Assembly (NCBI RefSeq): GCF_001584185.1
Contig: NZ_CP013234.1
Span: 5,580,001 to 5,644,000, forward strand
Length of the DNA stretch: 64,000 nucleotides
Reading direction: 5' to 3'
Origin: Collimonas pratensis
GTDB taxonomy: Bacteria; Pseudomonadota; Gammaproteobacteria; Burkholderiales; Burkholderiaceae_D
Shown here: positions 14,153-23,144 of the stretch, one piece after another
Numbering within the stretch: position 1 is the stretch's first letter
How the letters are laid out: the number at the start of each line of letters is the position of its first letter
The notes under the pieces: model-generated
What the model was told of the DNA's origin: nothing
Database searches by the model: none
The model's input: the letters and a program-made list of their open reading frames with translations, nothing else
Position numbers and translations under genes: made by a program

Positions 14153-16216
14153 ATGTCGTCTACCCCCAATTTCGGTCTGAATGCTCCCCAACGGGAAGCC
14201 GTCAAGTATCTCGACGGCCCCTGCCTGGTGCTGGCCGGCGCCGGTTCGGGCAAGACGCGCGTGATCACGCAGAAGATCCAGCATCTGATCGAGGATTGCG
14301 GCTACGACGCCAAGCATATCGCGGCGCTGACCTTTACCAACAAGGCCGCCACCGAAATGCAGGAGCGTATCGCCAAGCTGCTGAAGGATCCCAAACAGGC
14401 TAAGCACATCACGGTCAGCACTTTTCACTCGCTGGGGGTCAAGATCCTGCGCCAGGAAGCGCGCGGTGTCGGCTTGAAAGACCGCTTTTCGATCATGGAC
14501 AGCGACGATTGCTTTTCTATCGTGCAAGACCTGGCGATCACCACCGACAAGCAGCTGGTGCGTCGCATCCAGACCGCCATCTCGCTGTGGAAGAACGGCC
14601 TGGTCGATCCCGAGCAAGCCATTAACCAGGCCGTCACCGAAGAAGAAGCGCAATATGCGCGCATTTTCCGCAGCTATGTGGCCACCCTGGCGGCCTATCA
14701 GGCGGTCGATTTCGACGATCTGATCCGCCTGCCGGTGGAGCTGTTCCGCAGCAATGAGGAAGTGCGCGATAAATGGCAGCGCCGTCTGCGCTATCTGCTG
14801 GTCGACGAATATCAGGATACCAACACCTGCCAGTATGAATTGGTCAAGCTGCTGGTGACCGGCCTCGGCAAGAAGCCGATGTTTACCGCGGTGGGCGACG
14901 ACGACCAGGCGATCTACGCCTGGCGCGGCGCCACCATTGAAAACCTGAAAACCCTGCAGGTCGATTTTCCCGACCTGAAAGTGATCAAGCTGGAACAGAA
15001 TTACCGTTCCTCCACCCGCATCCTGCAAGCCGCCAACGCGGTGATCGGCAACAATCCCAAGCTGTTCGACAAAAAACTGTGGTCGGAACACGGCCTCGGC
15101 GATCCGATCAAGGTGATGGGCATGGAGGACGACGAAAAAGAAGCGGAGCAGGTGGCGATCATGCTGTCGGCGCACCGTTTCGAGCGGCGCGCCAAGTTTT
15201 CCGACTACGCCATCCTGTACCGCGGCAACCACCAGGCACGCACCTTTGAAAAAGCCCTGCGCCGTGAGCGTATCCCGTACACGATGTCAGGCGGCCAGAG
15301 CTTTTTCGACCGCGCCGAAATCAAGGACATCATCAGCTACCTGCGCTTGATCGCCAACGAAGACGACGATCCGGCCTTCATCCGCGCCATCACCACGCCC
15401 AAGCGCGGCGTCGGCCAGGCCACGCTGGAAGTGCTGGGCACGGTGGCAGGGCAGTGGCAGTGTTCGCTGTTCGAGGCGGTATTCAAGGGCGGCATCGAAG
15501 CCAAGCTGACCGACCGCCAGCTCTATCCGCTGCGCGAATTCTGCCATTTCATCAACCAGCTGGAAGCGCGCGCCAGCCGCGTCGGTCCGGCCGGCAGCGG
15601 CGAAAATGCGGCCGCCGTACTGGACGACATGATGAAGGAAATCAATTACGAGCATTATCTGTACGACAGCTTCGACGACCGCGCAGCCCAGGGTAAATGG
15701 CAGAATGTGCTGGATTTCACCAACTGGCTGAAAGAAAAGGGCACCGGCGGCAAGGATGGCGCCGGCGACGAGCGCAATCTGCTGGAACTGACGCAGATGG
15801 TGGCGCTGATGTCGATGCTGGAAGGCCGCGACGAAGAACCTGATGCGGTGCGCATGTCGACTCTGCACGCCTCCAAGGGACTAGAATATCCACATGTGTT
15901 CCTGATCGGCGTCGAGGAGGGCATCCTGCCGCACAAGGGCGATCCCGATGCGCCGCCGGAAACCATCGCCGCCCGCATCGAAGAAGAACGGCGGCTGATG
16001 TATGTCGGCATCACGCGCGCCCAGCGCAGCCTGCATGTCAGCTGGTGCAAGAAGCGCAAGCGCGCCGGCGAATCCATCGTCTGCGAGATATCCCGCTTCG
16101 TCAAGGAAATGAAGCTGGATGAGGGCGACGCCCTGCCGACCGAGGCCGAACAGATCACCCCGCAGAACCGTCTGGCCAATTTGAAGGCTTTGTTGCAGAA
16201 GCCGAGAGCGGCGTGA
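14153..16216 (+). CDS. rep: ATP-dependent DNA helicase Rep
   Basis: A 687-residue superfamily 1A helicase. Motif I LAGAGSGKTR (about 28-37), Ia 'TFTNKAATEMQERI', II 'LLVDEYQDTNTCQYELVKLL', III 'VGDDDQAIYAWRGA', IV 'LEQNYRSSTRILQAAN', V/VI 'MSTLHASKGLEYPHVFLIGVEEG' and 'EERRLMYVGITRAQRSL'. Length and the 3'-5' helicase layout fit Rep, which clears proteins ahead of the replication fork. The ATG at 14153 is used rather than a TTG three codons upstream. Confidence 0.95.
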   Translation: MSSTPNFGLNAPQREAVKYLDGPCLVLAGAGSGKTRVITQKIQHLIEDCGYDAKHIAALTFTNKAATEMQERIAKLLKDPKQAKHITVSTFHSLGVKILRQEARGVGLKDRFSIMDSDDCFSIVQDLAITTDKQLVRRIQTAISLWKNGLVDPEQAINQAVTEEEAQYARIFRSYVATLAAYQAVDFDDLIRLPVELFRSNEEVRDKWQRRLRYLLVDEYQDTNTCQYELVKLLVTGLGKKPMFTAVGDDDQAIYAWRGATIENLKTLQVDFPDLKVIKLEQNYRSSTRILQAANAVIGNNPKLFDKKLWSEHGLGDPIKVMGMEDDEKEAEQVAIMLSAHRFERRAKFSDYAILYRGNHQARTFEKALRRERIPYTMSGGQSFFDRAEIKDIISYLRLIANEDDDPAFIRAITTPKRGVGQATLEVLGTVAGQWQCSLFEAVFKGGIEAKLTDRQLYPLREFCHFINQLEARASRVGPAGSGENAAAVLDDMMKEINYEHYLYDSFDDRAAQGKWQNVLDFTNWLKEKGTGGKDGAGDERNLLELTQMVALMSMLEGRDEEPDAVRMSTLHASKGLEYPHVFLIGVEEGILPHKGDPDAPPETIAARIEEERRLMYVGITRAQRSLHVSWCKKRKRAGESIVCEISRFVKEMKLDEGDALPTEAEQITPQNRLANLKALLQKPRAA

Positions 16217-16256
16217 GATGATAAGCGTCACAGCGAAAACCATTCTGGAGTAAACC

Positions 16257-16544
16257 ATGAGCATAGACAACATCAAGACATCGCTGGAAAAACTGCGCAG
16301 CACGCTCGAGAGCAACGGCGCGGTAGACAACGAATTGAAGACTTTGCTGCAAACCCTTGATACCGATATCCAGCAGTTGCTGAAATCCCCGGGCACAGCC
16401 CCGGCCGAGACGCCGGCAAGCGGCATCCGCTCCGAGCTGGTGCAGCGCGCCCAGGGCATTTCGGCGCGGCTGGCAGTGAAACATCCGCACCTGGAACCGG
16501 TATTGCGCGAAATCGCCGATACGCTGACCAATATGGGTATCTGA
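16257..16544 (+). CDS. DUF4404 family protein
   Basis: A 95-residue soluble protein (MSIDNIKTSLEKLRSTLES ... GISARLAVKHPHLEPVLREIADTLTNMGI). The two amphipathic helices separated by a Pro/Ala linker and the terminal 'HP.le.vlreIad.L..MGI' are typical of DUF4404, a small proteobacterial family of unknown role. GGAG lies 9 bp before the ATG. It follows rep by 40 bp, possibly in the same transcript. Confidence 0.8.
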   Translation: MSIDNIKTSLEKLRSTLESNGAVDNELKTLLQTLDTDIQQLLKSPGTAPAETPASGIRSELVQRAQGISARLAVKHPHLEPVLREIADTLTNMGI

Positions 16545-16707
16545 TACCCAGTCAATCCGAGTTTGCAGGGTGGGCCGCCGAATGCGGCCTGACCGGCAAC
16601 TGCAGCTTGAAACTTCTCGCTTAACCGATTAATCGCTACGACGCTGCGTCATTGCCGCCCATGGGGTGGCTGCCGTGTCTGCGATTGCTTTATTTTATTG
16701 GAACACC

Positions 16708-17607
16708 ATGTGGTTTAAAAATCTTCAGATCTTCCGTATCCCCGCACCATGGGCCATTTCGGCCGAACAGCTGGAAGCCTTCCTGGCGCCACAGGCCTTC
16801 GCCAAGTGCAGCAGCCTGGAATTGCAAAGCCAGGGCTGGCTGTCGCCGCGCGAGAACGGCATGCTGGTGCACAGCGTGAACCGCCAGATGATGATCTTGC
16901 TGGGCACGGAAAAAAAACTGCTGCCGGCCACCGTGGTCAACCAGGTGACCAAGGCGCGCGCCGCCGAGATCGAAGAGCAGCAAGGCTATGCGCCTGGCCG
17001 CAAGCAATTGAAAGATCTCAAGGAACAGGTCACCGACGAGCTGCTGCCGCGCGCTTTCAGCATCCAGCGCAATACCTGGGTCTGGATCGATCCGGTCAAC
17101 GGCTGGCTGGTGATCGATGCGGCCAGCCCGGCCAAGGCCGAAGAAATCCTCAAGCTGCTGCTGGGCTCAGTCGACAAACTGCAGGTTGCCGGCCTGCGCA
17201 CCGCCCATTCGCCGCTGACCTCGATGACCAACTGGCTGGCTTCGGATGAAGCGCCGCACGGCTTCACCGTCGACCAGGACACCGAACTGCGCGCCGCCGG
17301 CGAAAGCAAGGCTACCGTGCGCTACGTGCGCCACACCATCGAAGCCGACGACGTCCGTCGCCATATCGCCTCCGGCAAGCAATGCACGCGGCTGGCGATG
17401 ACCTGGGCCGACCATATCTCTTTCGTGCTGACCGAATCGCTGGCGATCAAGCGCATCGCGCCGCTCGACGTTCTGAAGGAAGGTAACGACACCAGCAGCA
17501 AGAACGACGATGAACGTTTCGATTCCGACATGATGCTGATGACCGGTGAGCTCAACAAGATGCTCAACGACCTGGTGTTTGCGCTGGGCGGCGAACCGGC
17601 AGTCTAA
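16708..17607 (+). CDS. rdgC: Recombination-associated protein RdgC
   Basis: A 299-residue protein starting [12 protein letters not shown] and ending '[23 protein letters not shown]', both diagnostic of RdgC, a ring-forming DNA-binding protein that modulates RecA and supports growth of recombination mutants. Internal family motifs '[21 protein letters not shown]', '[14 protein letters not shown]', '[17 protein letters not shown]'. A longer frame (to 16666) is possible, but family members start at the MWFKN methionine. Confidence 0.95.
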   Translation: MWFKNLQIFRIPAPWAISAEQLEAFLAPQAFAKCSSLELQSQGWLSPRENGMLVHSVNRQMMILLGTEKKLLPATVVNQVTKARAAEIEEQQGYAPGRKQLKDLKEQVTDELLPRAFSIQRNTWVWIDPVNGWLVIDAASPAKAEEILKLLLGSVDKLQVAGLRTAHSPLTSMTNWLASDEAPHGFTVDQDTELRAAGESKATVRYVRHTIEADDVRRHIASGKQCTRLAMTWADHISFVLTESLAIKRIAPLDVLKEGNDTSSKNDDERFDSDMMLMTGELNKMLNDLVFALGGEPAV

Positions 17608-17625
17608 GGCTTAGCATTGTCAATA

Positions 17626-17654
17626 GCGCTGCTTCACCCGTGCTGAAGCAGCGC
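17626..17654. terminator. Hairpin between converging rdgC and diguanylate cyclase genes
   Basis: GCGCTGCTTCA (17626-17636) pairs with TGAAGCAGCGC (17644-17654), an 11-bp stem with a 7-base loop between two converging genes; no long U-run, so it may act bidirectionally or with Rho. Confidence 0.6.
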
Positions 17655-17662
17655 GCTTATCC

Positions 17663-18793
17663 TTAAAACGCCCGGATCGTGGTGCCGCCGTCGGATGACT
17701 CGAAGGTATCCGGGCTGATCATGACGCGGTTGCGGCCGGCCGCCTTGGCGCCGTACAAGGCCATGTCGGCGCGCTGGAAGGCTGCGTCGATACTTTCGCC
17801 GGGGCGGAAATCGGTGATCCCGATCGACGCCGTCAGGATAATATCCTTGCCGAACTTGCTCCAGTCATACATTTCCGTCTCGGCGCAGATGCGGTCGAGC
17901 GCTGTCACACCTTCCTGCACCGTGGTGCCGGTCAGCACCAGCACGAACTCGTCGCCGCCGTAGCGGGCGAAATGGTCGCTCAGGCGCATCTCGTTGCGGA
18001 CGATCTCGACGAAGGTCTTGAGCACCATGTCGCCGGCGGCATGGCCGAAATTGTCATTCACCGACTTGAAACCGTCGAGGTCGAGGATGGCGATGCAGAA
18101 CGGCGTGCCGCCGCGCTGGAAACGTTTCTGTTCGACCGCCAGGATTTCCATCAGCGAACGGCGGTTTTCGATATTGGTCAACTCGTCGCGTGTGGCCAGT
18201 TCCTGCACCCGTTTCATGGCTTTCACCAGCTGCTGGTTCTGCTCGGTGATCTTGCGCTGCATGCGACTCATCATGTTGGCCAGGTAAATACAGCGGCCCA
18301 GAGTCAGGATGAAGGACAGGCAGACCAGCAGTTGGCTCAGGTTGTTACTCACAGGAAATTGCAAGTGCGCGCTGGACAGGCTGAACGCCAGCACCAGGGC
18401 GAGCGAACCGATCAGCCAGCTCACAGCATTCCAGAATGTGCTCAGGCCAAGCGCGCCGAAGGCGTAGATCACGAAGAAATTGATCAGGAACAGGTAGCCG
18501 ACCTGCGGCGCCAGGATCAGGAATCCGGTCTGCATCAGCAATGCCGCCACTACTTGCGGGAAAGTCAGGCCGGGATCCTTTGAGCGGCGCTGGAAGCCGC
18601 TCCTGATCAGCAGATAGAAAACCAGGGTCACTACGACCACTGCCATGCCATAGAACAGCGCAATATCGGACTGAATCACGCCTGCATGGACGAATCCCCA
18701 TAGCAGCAAGGCATCCAGCACGCCGCTCAGGGCGACGCGTCCCAGCATGCCCAACGCCATCGCATTCATTTCTTTTCGTCGTTGCGCTTTCAT
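17663..18793 (-). CDS. Membrane-bound diguanylate cyclase (GGDEF)
   Basis: About 376 residues. Six hydrophobic segments in residues about 15-185, a short coiled linker ('RMQRKITEQNQQLVKAMKRVQELATRDELT'), then a GGDEF domain to residue about 360. The catalytic signature is intact (ARYGGDEFVLVL) and the inhibitory I-site RxxD (RLSD) sits five residues before it, so product inhibition by c-di-GMP is expected. No EAL domain. The N-terminal membrane region is a putative sensor without recognised family. The ATG at 18793 is preferred (AGGGA upstream) over a GTG at 18814. Confidence 0.9.
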   Translation of the reverse strand: MKAQRRKEMNAMALGMLGRVALSGVLDALLLWGFVHAGVIQSDIALFYGMAVVVVTLVFYLLIRSGFQRRSKDPGLTFPQVVAALLMQTGFLILAPQVGYLFLINFFVIYAFGALGLSTFWNAVSWLIGSLALVLAFSLSSAHLQFPVSNNLSQLLVCLSFILTLGRCIYLANMMSRMQRKITEQNQQLVKAMKRVQELATRDELTNIENRRSLMEILAVEQKRFQRGGTPFCIAILDLDGFKSVNDNFGHAAGDMVLKTFVEIVRNEMRLSDHFARYGGDEFVLVLTGTTVQEGVTALDRICAETEMYDWSKFGKDIILTASIGITDFRPGESIDAAFQRADMALYGAKAAGRNRVMISPDTFESSDGGTTIRAF

Positions 18794-19123
18794 GTCCCCG
18801 AATTCCCTTTGCACGCCTTGGTTGCCACTGGTTTCTTCAGCCCGATTGGCAACAAGCAGCCACGCATGACAGACAGCAATTCATTTTTTTGGGAGAAATG
18901 GATGCAGGACATGACACTAAAGGGGAACAATAATGCCATGTTTTGGCTTTCGCACGGATGCGGGATTGAGTAATGTATCAAAATTGTTGCACAACAGATA
19001 TTCTATAGCTTATCGGAAACTTAAGCCGCATCTGTCCATCCTGGCAAAGGTGTAGAAGCAGATCGGCGCAAATGGGACCGTAAAAATGGAATGTCTTGCA
19101 TGTTTTAAAGGGGTCAGGGGAGT
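18794..19123. other. Intergenic region between divergent genes
   Basis: About 330 bp with no convincing gene. It must hold the promoters of the diguanylate cyclase (minus) and of the small membrane-anchored protein (plus; AAAGGGGTCAGGGGAGT just before its ATG). Otherwise I see nothing distinct. Confidence 0.5.
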
Positions 19124-19636
19124 ATGAGAGTCATTATTTTGTTATTAGTTGCCGTCGGGATAGGCGGTTGGTACTGGAATCGTCAAAATACTATCGACGA
19201 AGCCAGCGTCACGCGCTTTTACGACACCGCTACCGAGCATGTGCTGAATGGGCGCGGCCAGGAACTGTGCGCCATGCTGACCAAGGATTTTACGCGCAGC
19301 GGGGTCAACTCAACCAGCCAGGGACGGATCCAGGAAAACGCCGACAAGCAGGAAACCTGCGACAAATACAGCAAAATGTTCGATTCCATGGCCCGCACCG
19401 GCGGCATGATGTCGACCAATTACCAGGTCTACATCGAACATATCGAGCTCAGCAAGGACAAGCGCAGCGCCGAGGTGAAGCTGGCGACCAATGTCAGCAT
19501 GGCGATCGGGCCGATCGGCAGGGTCGCCGAAACCCGCGACAAGAGCGTGGAAACGCTGGTGATACGCAACGGCAAGGTGATGCTGCAGAAATCCGAGGGG
19601 ACGGCGATTACAAGGACGATCGGCGACCGGTTCTGA
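19124..19636 (+). CDS. Membrane-anchored hypothetical protein, NTF2-like in shape
   Basis: A 170-residue protein with an N-terminal hydrophobic anchor (MRVIILLLVAVGIGGWYWN) and a periplasmic domain containing 'EASVTRFYDTATEHVLNGRGQELCAMLTKDFT' and later 'AEVKLATNVSMAIG' and 'IRNGKVMLQKSEGTAITR'. The helix-then-sheet order resembles NTF2/SnoaL-like periplasmic domains, but I do not recognise a specific family. Two Cys residues (about 49 and 85) could form a disulphide. GGGGAG precedes the ATG, and a clean terminator follows. Confidence 0.6.
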   Translation: MRVIILLLVAVGIGGWYWNRQNTIDEASVTRFYDTATEHVLNGRGQELCAMLTKDFTRSGVNSTSQGRIQENADKQETCDKYSKMFDSMARTGGMMSTNYQVYIEHIELSKDKRSAEVKLATNVSMAIGPIGRVAETRDKSVETLVIRNGKVMLQKSEGTAITRTIGDRF

Positions 19637-19656
19637 GACGGGCTGGCATGCTTAAA

Positions 19657-19687
19657 CAAAAAAAGACGACTACGAGGTCGTCTTTTT
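19657..19687 (+). terminator. Rho-independent terminator
   Basis: AAAAGACGAC (19661-19670) pairs with GTCGTCTTTT (19677-19686), with T-run; follows the stop of the preceding gene by 20 bp. Confidence 0.85.
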
Positions 19688-19696
19688 CATTTCAGG

Positions 19697-19796
19697 GCGA
19701 TATCCCGCAAGCGGGGATATAAAATTGGACGTGCAAATAAAAACGCCCGCTTGCGCGGGCATTTGTATTTAATCTTGGCGGAGTGGACGGGACTCG
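19697..19796 (-). repeat. Duplicated tRNA-Asp 3' end plus terminator (remnant copy)
   Basis: This about 100-bp segment repeats 19887-19987 at a fixed 191-bp offset: a hairpin-like GATATCCCGCAAGCGGGGATATA, a terminator (GCCCGC-TTGC-GCGGGC, 19745-19760, T-run on the minus strand) and the last 21 bases of tRNA-Asp including CCA (19776-19796). The tRNA piece stops abruptly after the T-arm half, so it is a remnant. Between the copies lie 90 bp with further inverted repeats (GAAGCCGC/GCGGCTTC). Confidence 0.8.
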
Positions 19797-19935
19797 CCTA
19801 CATGCTGCAGGCCGCTGCTGCGCCTGCAGGCGCAGCCCTTCGATTCCCGCCGGAAGCCGCGCAGGCGGCTTCCTCCACTCCGCAGAGCGATATCCCCGCA
19901 AGCGGCGATATAAGTTTGGATCTACAAATAAAAAC

Positions 19936-19951
19936 GCCCGCTTGCGCGGGC
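19936..19951 (-). terminator. Terminator of the tRNA-Val/tRNA-Asp transcript
   Basis: GCCCGC-TTGC-GCGGGC stem; on the minus strand followed by GTTTTTATTTG. It lies 16 bp beyond the CCA end of tRNA-Asp. An identical copy is at 19745-19760. Confidence 0.8.
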
Positions 19952-19966
19952 ATTTGTATTTAATCT

Positions 19967-20043
19967 TGGCGGAGTGGACGGGACTCGAACCCGCGACCCC
20001 CGGCGTGACAGGCCGGTATTCTAACCAACTGAACTACCACTCC
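19967..20043 (-). tRNA. tRNA-Asp (GTC)
   Basis: Minus strand, 77 nt with encoded CCA. Acceptor GGAGTGG/CCACTCC, D-arm TTCAGTTGGTTAGAA, anticodon loop CTGTCAC with anticodon GTC, T-arm GCGGGTTCGAGTCCCGT. Part of a two-tRNA operon with tRNA-Val upstream. Confidence 0.95.
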
Positions 20044-20077
20044 TAAACTACTCTTCATTGCCGCCCGATAATCTGCT

Positions 20078-20153
20078 TGGTGGGTGCTGAGAGGCTCGAA
20101 CTCCCGACCTACGCCTTGTAAGGGCGCCGCTCTACCAACTGAGCTAAGCACCC
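20078..20153 (-). tRNA. tRNA-Val (TAC)
   Basis: Minus strand, 76 nt with encoded CCA. Acceptor GGGTGCT/AGCACCC, D-arm GCTCAGTTGGTAGAGC, anticodon loop CTTACAA with anticodon TAC, T-arm GGGAGTTCGAGCCTCTC. First gene of the tRNA pair; 34 bp to tRNA-Asp. Confidence 0.95.
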
Positions 20154-20538
20154 GAAATGCACACTTAGTCAGACTATCTTTCGGTGCGTATGTCACTACG
20201 CCTGAAGGGGGCAGATTGTACAACGGTTTTTTTAAAAAAACCAGCGCTTCGCCAAAAATTGTTTAAAAAGTTTTTATCGACCCCGCCATTCCCTCTGTAA
20301 ATACACTGGATATCCCCCTCTCAAATATAATTAATGCCATCAATAAACATTATTTTCATTGTGAATTTGCCATGGAAATGGCGGCGGTACAGGCAGCCTC
20401 AAAGCAAGTGATCTGACATCCGCTTTGCCCGCGCAAAAGCCATCTGCAGCGGCCAATCGCTTTTTTGTTTGGACAGCGCCCGCTCTCGCCCTAAAATGAC
20501 TTATAGCTTGCCTTAAGCTGCCCCGTCCGGAGAATGCG
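20154..20538. other. Intergenic region upstream of the tRNA pair and the TonB-like lipoprotein
   Basis: About 385 bp, AT-rich in the middle. It contains a perfect palindrome GGTTTTTTTAAAAAAACC (about 20225-20242) and AT-rich tracts suited to the tRNA operon promoter on the minus strand. No gene is evident. Confidence 0.45.
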
Positions 20539-21009
20539 ATGAACGCCAGGATCAATCTCGGCTTGTACTGCGCGGCGGCATTGCTGCTGGCAGCCTGCAA
20601 TCTCAATCCCAACCCGGCCGCGCCGCCGGTGCCGGCCACCACGCCCGATGCGACCTCGACCGCCACCACCATGGACGACTACAAGCGCGGACTGGCGCAA
20701 AGAATCGTCGCCGTCAATTCCACCGAGGTGTATATCGGCCGGCCACAGGCGCTGCTGCGCGCGGTGATTGTGGTGAAATACTATGTGAACGCCGACGGCC
20801 AGCTGCTGCGCGCCGAAATCCTGCGCACCAATAAGGACCGCAAGGCCGAGGCCAGCGCCCTGGCGGCGGTACGCCGCGCCGCGCCTTTCCCCAAGCCGGA
20901 CAGCAAATTCCTGCGCCGCGGCGAAGTCGAGATCGCGGAAAGCTGGCTGTTCAACGACGACGGCCGCTACCAGCTGCGCTCGATCGCCGAACAGCAGATG
21001 GACCAGTAG
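20539..21009 (+). CDS. Lipoprotein with TonB C-terminal-like domain
   Basis: 156 residues. Signal peptide with lipobox LLLAAC (Cys about 19), a Pro/Thr-rich linker to about residue 45, then a TonB_C-like alpha/beta domain: 'RGLAQRIVAVNSTEVYIGRPQALLRAVIVVKYYVNADGQLLRAEILRTNKDRKAEASALAAVRRAAPFPKP'. The pattern 'V...V..dG.l....v..sSg....d.aal.av+.a.PfP' is that of TonB-family C-termini. Lacking a TonB transmembrane anchor, it is probably an outer-membrane lipoprotein of unknown partner. GGAGAATGCG precedes the ATG. Confidence 0.75.
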   Translation: MNARINLGLYCAAALLLAACNLNPNPAAPPVPATTPDATSTATTMDDYKRGLAQRIVAVNSTEVYIGRPQALLRAVIVVKYYVNADGQLLRAEILRTNKDRKAEASALAAVRRAAPFPKPDSKFLRRGEVEIAESWLFNDDGRYQLRSIAEQQMDQ

Positions 21010-21189
21010 CGCAGCATAGCGGCGGGTCACCACGATGACCCCTGCATGGCCGGCGAAACTTGCTTCGCGCGCGCTTCTCGCCTACCATCGAGCTACCAGC
21101 CAGGACGCAAGGAAACGCCCGCGCGACTCTTCATCGCGCCGCGTCCGCATCTAGCATCTATCTCCCTTTTTCTATGAGACCGCACAGTA

Positions 21190-21600
21190 ATGGATATCAA
21201 GCCGCCAATCACCATTTCCAGCTTCGATCTGGAACGTATTGAACAATTGCTGGCATCGGCCGCTTATCGCAACCTGCCAGGCATCGATGCCCTGGAACAG
21301 GAACTGGGACGCGCCACGGTCGTCGATCCGGAACAGATCCCGCCGGGCCTGATCACCATGAATTCGGCGGTGCGCTTCATCGACGACGTCAGCAAGGTCG
21401 AATACGACATGACGCTGGCCTACCCTGGCCCGTCCAATCCACCGGATGCAGTATCGATCCTGGCGCCGGTCGGCAGCGCCCTGCTCGGCCTGTCGGTGGG
21501 ACAGTCGATTTCCTGGCAAGGTCCGGGCGGCCGTCCGCTGCAGCTGCGCATCCTGGACGTGACTTACCAGCCGGAAGCCAACGGCGCATTTCACCTTTAA
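21190..21600 (+). CDS. rnk: Rnk-like nucleoside diphosphate kinase regulator (GreA/GreB C-terminal fold)
   Basis: A 136-residue protein: short N-terminal helix hairpin 'ITISSFDLERIEQLLASAA', then 'LEQELGRATVVDPEQIPPGLITMNSAVRFID' and the FKBP-like domain 'LAYPGPSNPPDAVSILAPVGSALLGLSVGQSISW'. This matches Rnk, which binds RNA polymerase through a GreA/B-like C-terminal domain but lacks the long coiled-coil tip needed for transcript cleavage. Cytoplasmic. Stand-alone transcription unit. Confidence 0.88.
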   Translation: MDIKPPITISSFDLERIEQLLASAAYRNLPGIDALEQELGRATVVDPEQIPPGLITMNSAVRFIDDVSKVEYDMTLAYPGPSNPPDAVSILAPVGSALLGLSVGQSISWQGPGGRPLQLRILDVTYQPEANGAFHL

Positions 21601-21705
21601 ACGCATCCGCCATCGCCACCGTATGCAGCAGCGGCCATGCTGCTGCAAGTTTTCAAGACGCAGAACCATCGCGTCTGCTACACAGAAAAGTAAAGACAGG
21701 TCATC

Positions 21706-22215
21706 ATGTTAAGCGCAGATTATCAACGCCCTCCCAAGCTGTACCGCTATTCGGAGCGGCAATGGCTGGAACGCTCCCTGACGCTCGGCGAATTCCGCCT
21801 GCGCCCGCCGGCGGAAAGCCTGCAGATCAGCAATCTCCACCATCCTCGCAGCTCTGGCGCCAAGACCCTGCCGCAGCTGCTGACCCTGAGCCTGAGCAGC
21901 AGCGACGACGCCAGCCTGTTCAGCGCCTTTGCGCCGTCCAACTGCTGCCTGGTGATCCACGATACCGAACATTTCGGCGAAATGGTCCATCGCGCGGTAC
22001 AGCGGGTGCTGCCCAACTGGGCCGGCATCGACGCCGCCATCTGCTACGGCCAGCCGAGTCCGCTCGGCGCCACGTTTACCAAACCCAAGCGCGACGCCGC
22101 CCAGCACGAATGGCTGTTTGCCTGGCGCCCTGCGCAAGCGACCATCGGATTGCGGCCGATCGTGATCCAGATCGGCAATCTGGAAAAAATCGCGGAACTG
22201 CGCGACCGGAAATAA
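21706..22215 (+). CDS. Hypothetical protein
   Basis: 169 residues, soluble, no signal peptide. Visible segments are YSERQWLERSLTLGEFRLRP, GAKTLPQLLTLSLSSSDDASLFSAF, CCLVIHDTEHFGEMVHRAVQR and LRPIVIQIGNLEKIAELRDRK. I do not recognise the family; the regular alternation suggests an alpha/beta enzyme-like or toxin-immunity-like domain, which is guesswork. GACAGG lies upstream of the ATG. It sits alone between rnk and the DUF883 trio. Confidence 0.6.
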   Translation: MLSADYQRPPKLYRYSERQWLERSLTLGEFRLRPPAESLQISNLHHPRSSGAKTLPQLLTLSLSSSDDASLFSAFAPSNCCLVIHDTEHFGEMVHRAVQRVLPNWAGIDAAICYGQPSPLGATFTKPKRDAAQHEWLFAWRPAQATIGLRPIVIQIGNLEKIAELRDRK

Positions 22216-22419
22216 GCGCAAACGGCGCCGGCACTGCGGCGCAGCGGCTATCCGTCTGTTACCGGCGTCAATAAGTGCACATTCGCGGACAAAAACACCA
22301 TGTTGGCAGATTGGCACAGTAGCCTGTATCATCGGCGATACTGATTGCACCAGTGCGGCCACTGCCGCTGCGGCTGGTATTCGCTATACTGAAAAATTCA
22401 CGAATCTAGGAGCCACACA

Positions 22420-22719
22420 ATGCACAGATCCACCCTGAGAACCCGCAGCGATATGCGTAGCATGGTCGAGGACGCGCAAGAGCTGTTCCGCGAGGCAGCA
22501 GCCACGACCGGCGAAAAGGCCGAGGATCTTCGTCAAAAAGGTTTGGAACTACTTGACGCCGCTGTATCTAAAGCACAAGACGTGCAGGCAGCAGCGATCG
22601 AAGCCGGCAAAGATATCGCCGCCACGGCCGATGACTATGTCCAGGAAAATCCATGGCGCGCAATCGCCATTTCCGCCGGCGTCGGCTTGCTGCTCGGCCT
22701 GGCCATTTCCCGCAAGTAA
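22420..22719 (+). CDS. DUF883 (ElaB/YqjD family) inner-membrane ribosome-associated protein
   Basis: 99 residues: a long amphipathic helix 'SMVEDAQELFREAAATTGEKAEDLRQKGLELLDAAVSKAQDVQAAAIEAGKDIAATADDYVQENPW' followed by a C-terminal membrane anchor 'RAIAISAGVGLLLGLAISRK'. This is the ElaB/YqjD/YgaM layout; E. coli members tail-anchor in the inner membrane and bind 70S/100S ribosomes in stationary phase. CTAGGAG precedes the ATG. It is the first of three genes arranged like E. coli yqjD-yqjE-yqjK. Confidence 0.92.
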   Translation: MHRSTLRTRSDMRSMVEDAQELFREAAATTGEKAEDLRQKGLELLDAAVSKAQDVQAAAIEAGKDIAATADDYVQENPWRAIAISAGVGLLLGLAISRK

Positions 22720-22743
22720 ACGCAGCATAACCGTCAGGCACGC

Positions 22744-23130
22744 ATGAACCCACAACAACCCAAGCACAGCAGTCCGGGTCTGGTGTCCGGCCTGGTCAGC
22801 ACCGCCAAGAACATGTTTGCGCTGGTGATCAGCCGCATCGAGCTGGCCGCCCTGGAATTCTCCGAGATCGGCGCCCATCTGTTGAAGCTGTTTCTGGTGT
22901 GTGCCCTCAGCATTGTCGCGCTGTGGTTTGCACTGGCCTTCTGGAGCGCCCTGGTAGTAGTGCTGGCGTGGGAATCCATGGGCTGGAAAATACTGGTGAT
23001 CCTGGGCGCGTTCTTCACCCTGCTGGCGCTGGGCTCAGCCTTGTATGTGCGCAGCGTGTTACGCCAAGGCAGGCTCGGCTTGCCAATCACCATGGCTGAG
23101 CTGCGCAAAGATCGCGACGCCATACTTTGA
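22744..23130 (+). CDS. yqjE: YqjE/phage holin family membrane protein (DUF1469)
   Basis: 128 residues with two central membrane segments ('LLKLFLVCALSIVALWFALAFWSALVVVLAW' and 'ILVILGAFFTLLALGSALYV') preceded by an amphipathic helix 'LVSTAKNMFALVISRIELAALEFSEIG'. This is the YqjE (putative Actinobacterial holin-X) family. The stop overlaps a TTG start option of the next gene, showing a compact operon with the DUF883 gene 24 bp upstream. Confidence 0.88.
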   Translation: MNPQQPKHSSPGLVSGLVSTAKNMFALVISRIELAALEFSEIGAHLLKLFLVCALSIVALWFALAFWSALVVVLAWESMGWKILVILGAFFTLLALGSALYVRSVLRQGRLGLPITMAELRKDRDAIL

Positions 23131-23144
23131 GCAGGGAACCCGAC

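Noticed and set aside
19797..19886. Insertion sequence between the tRNA-Asp stub and the real tRNA-Asp
   Set aside because: Only 90 bp with small hairpins; no transposase or terminal repeats, so a duplication is the simpler reading.
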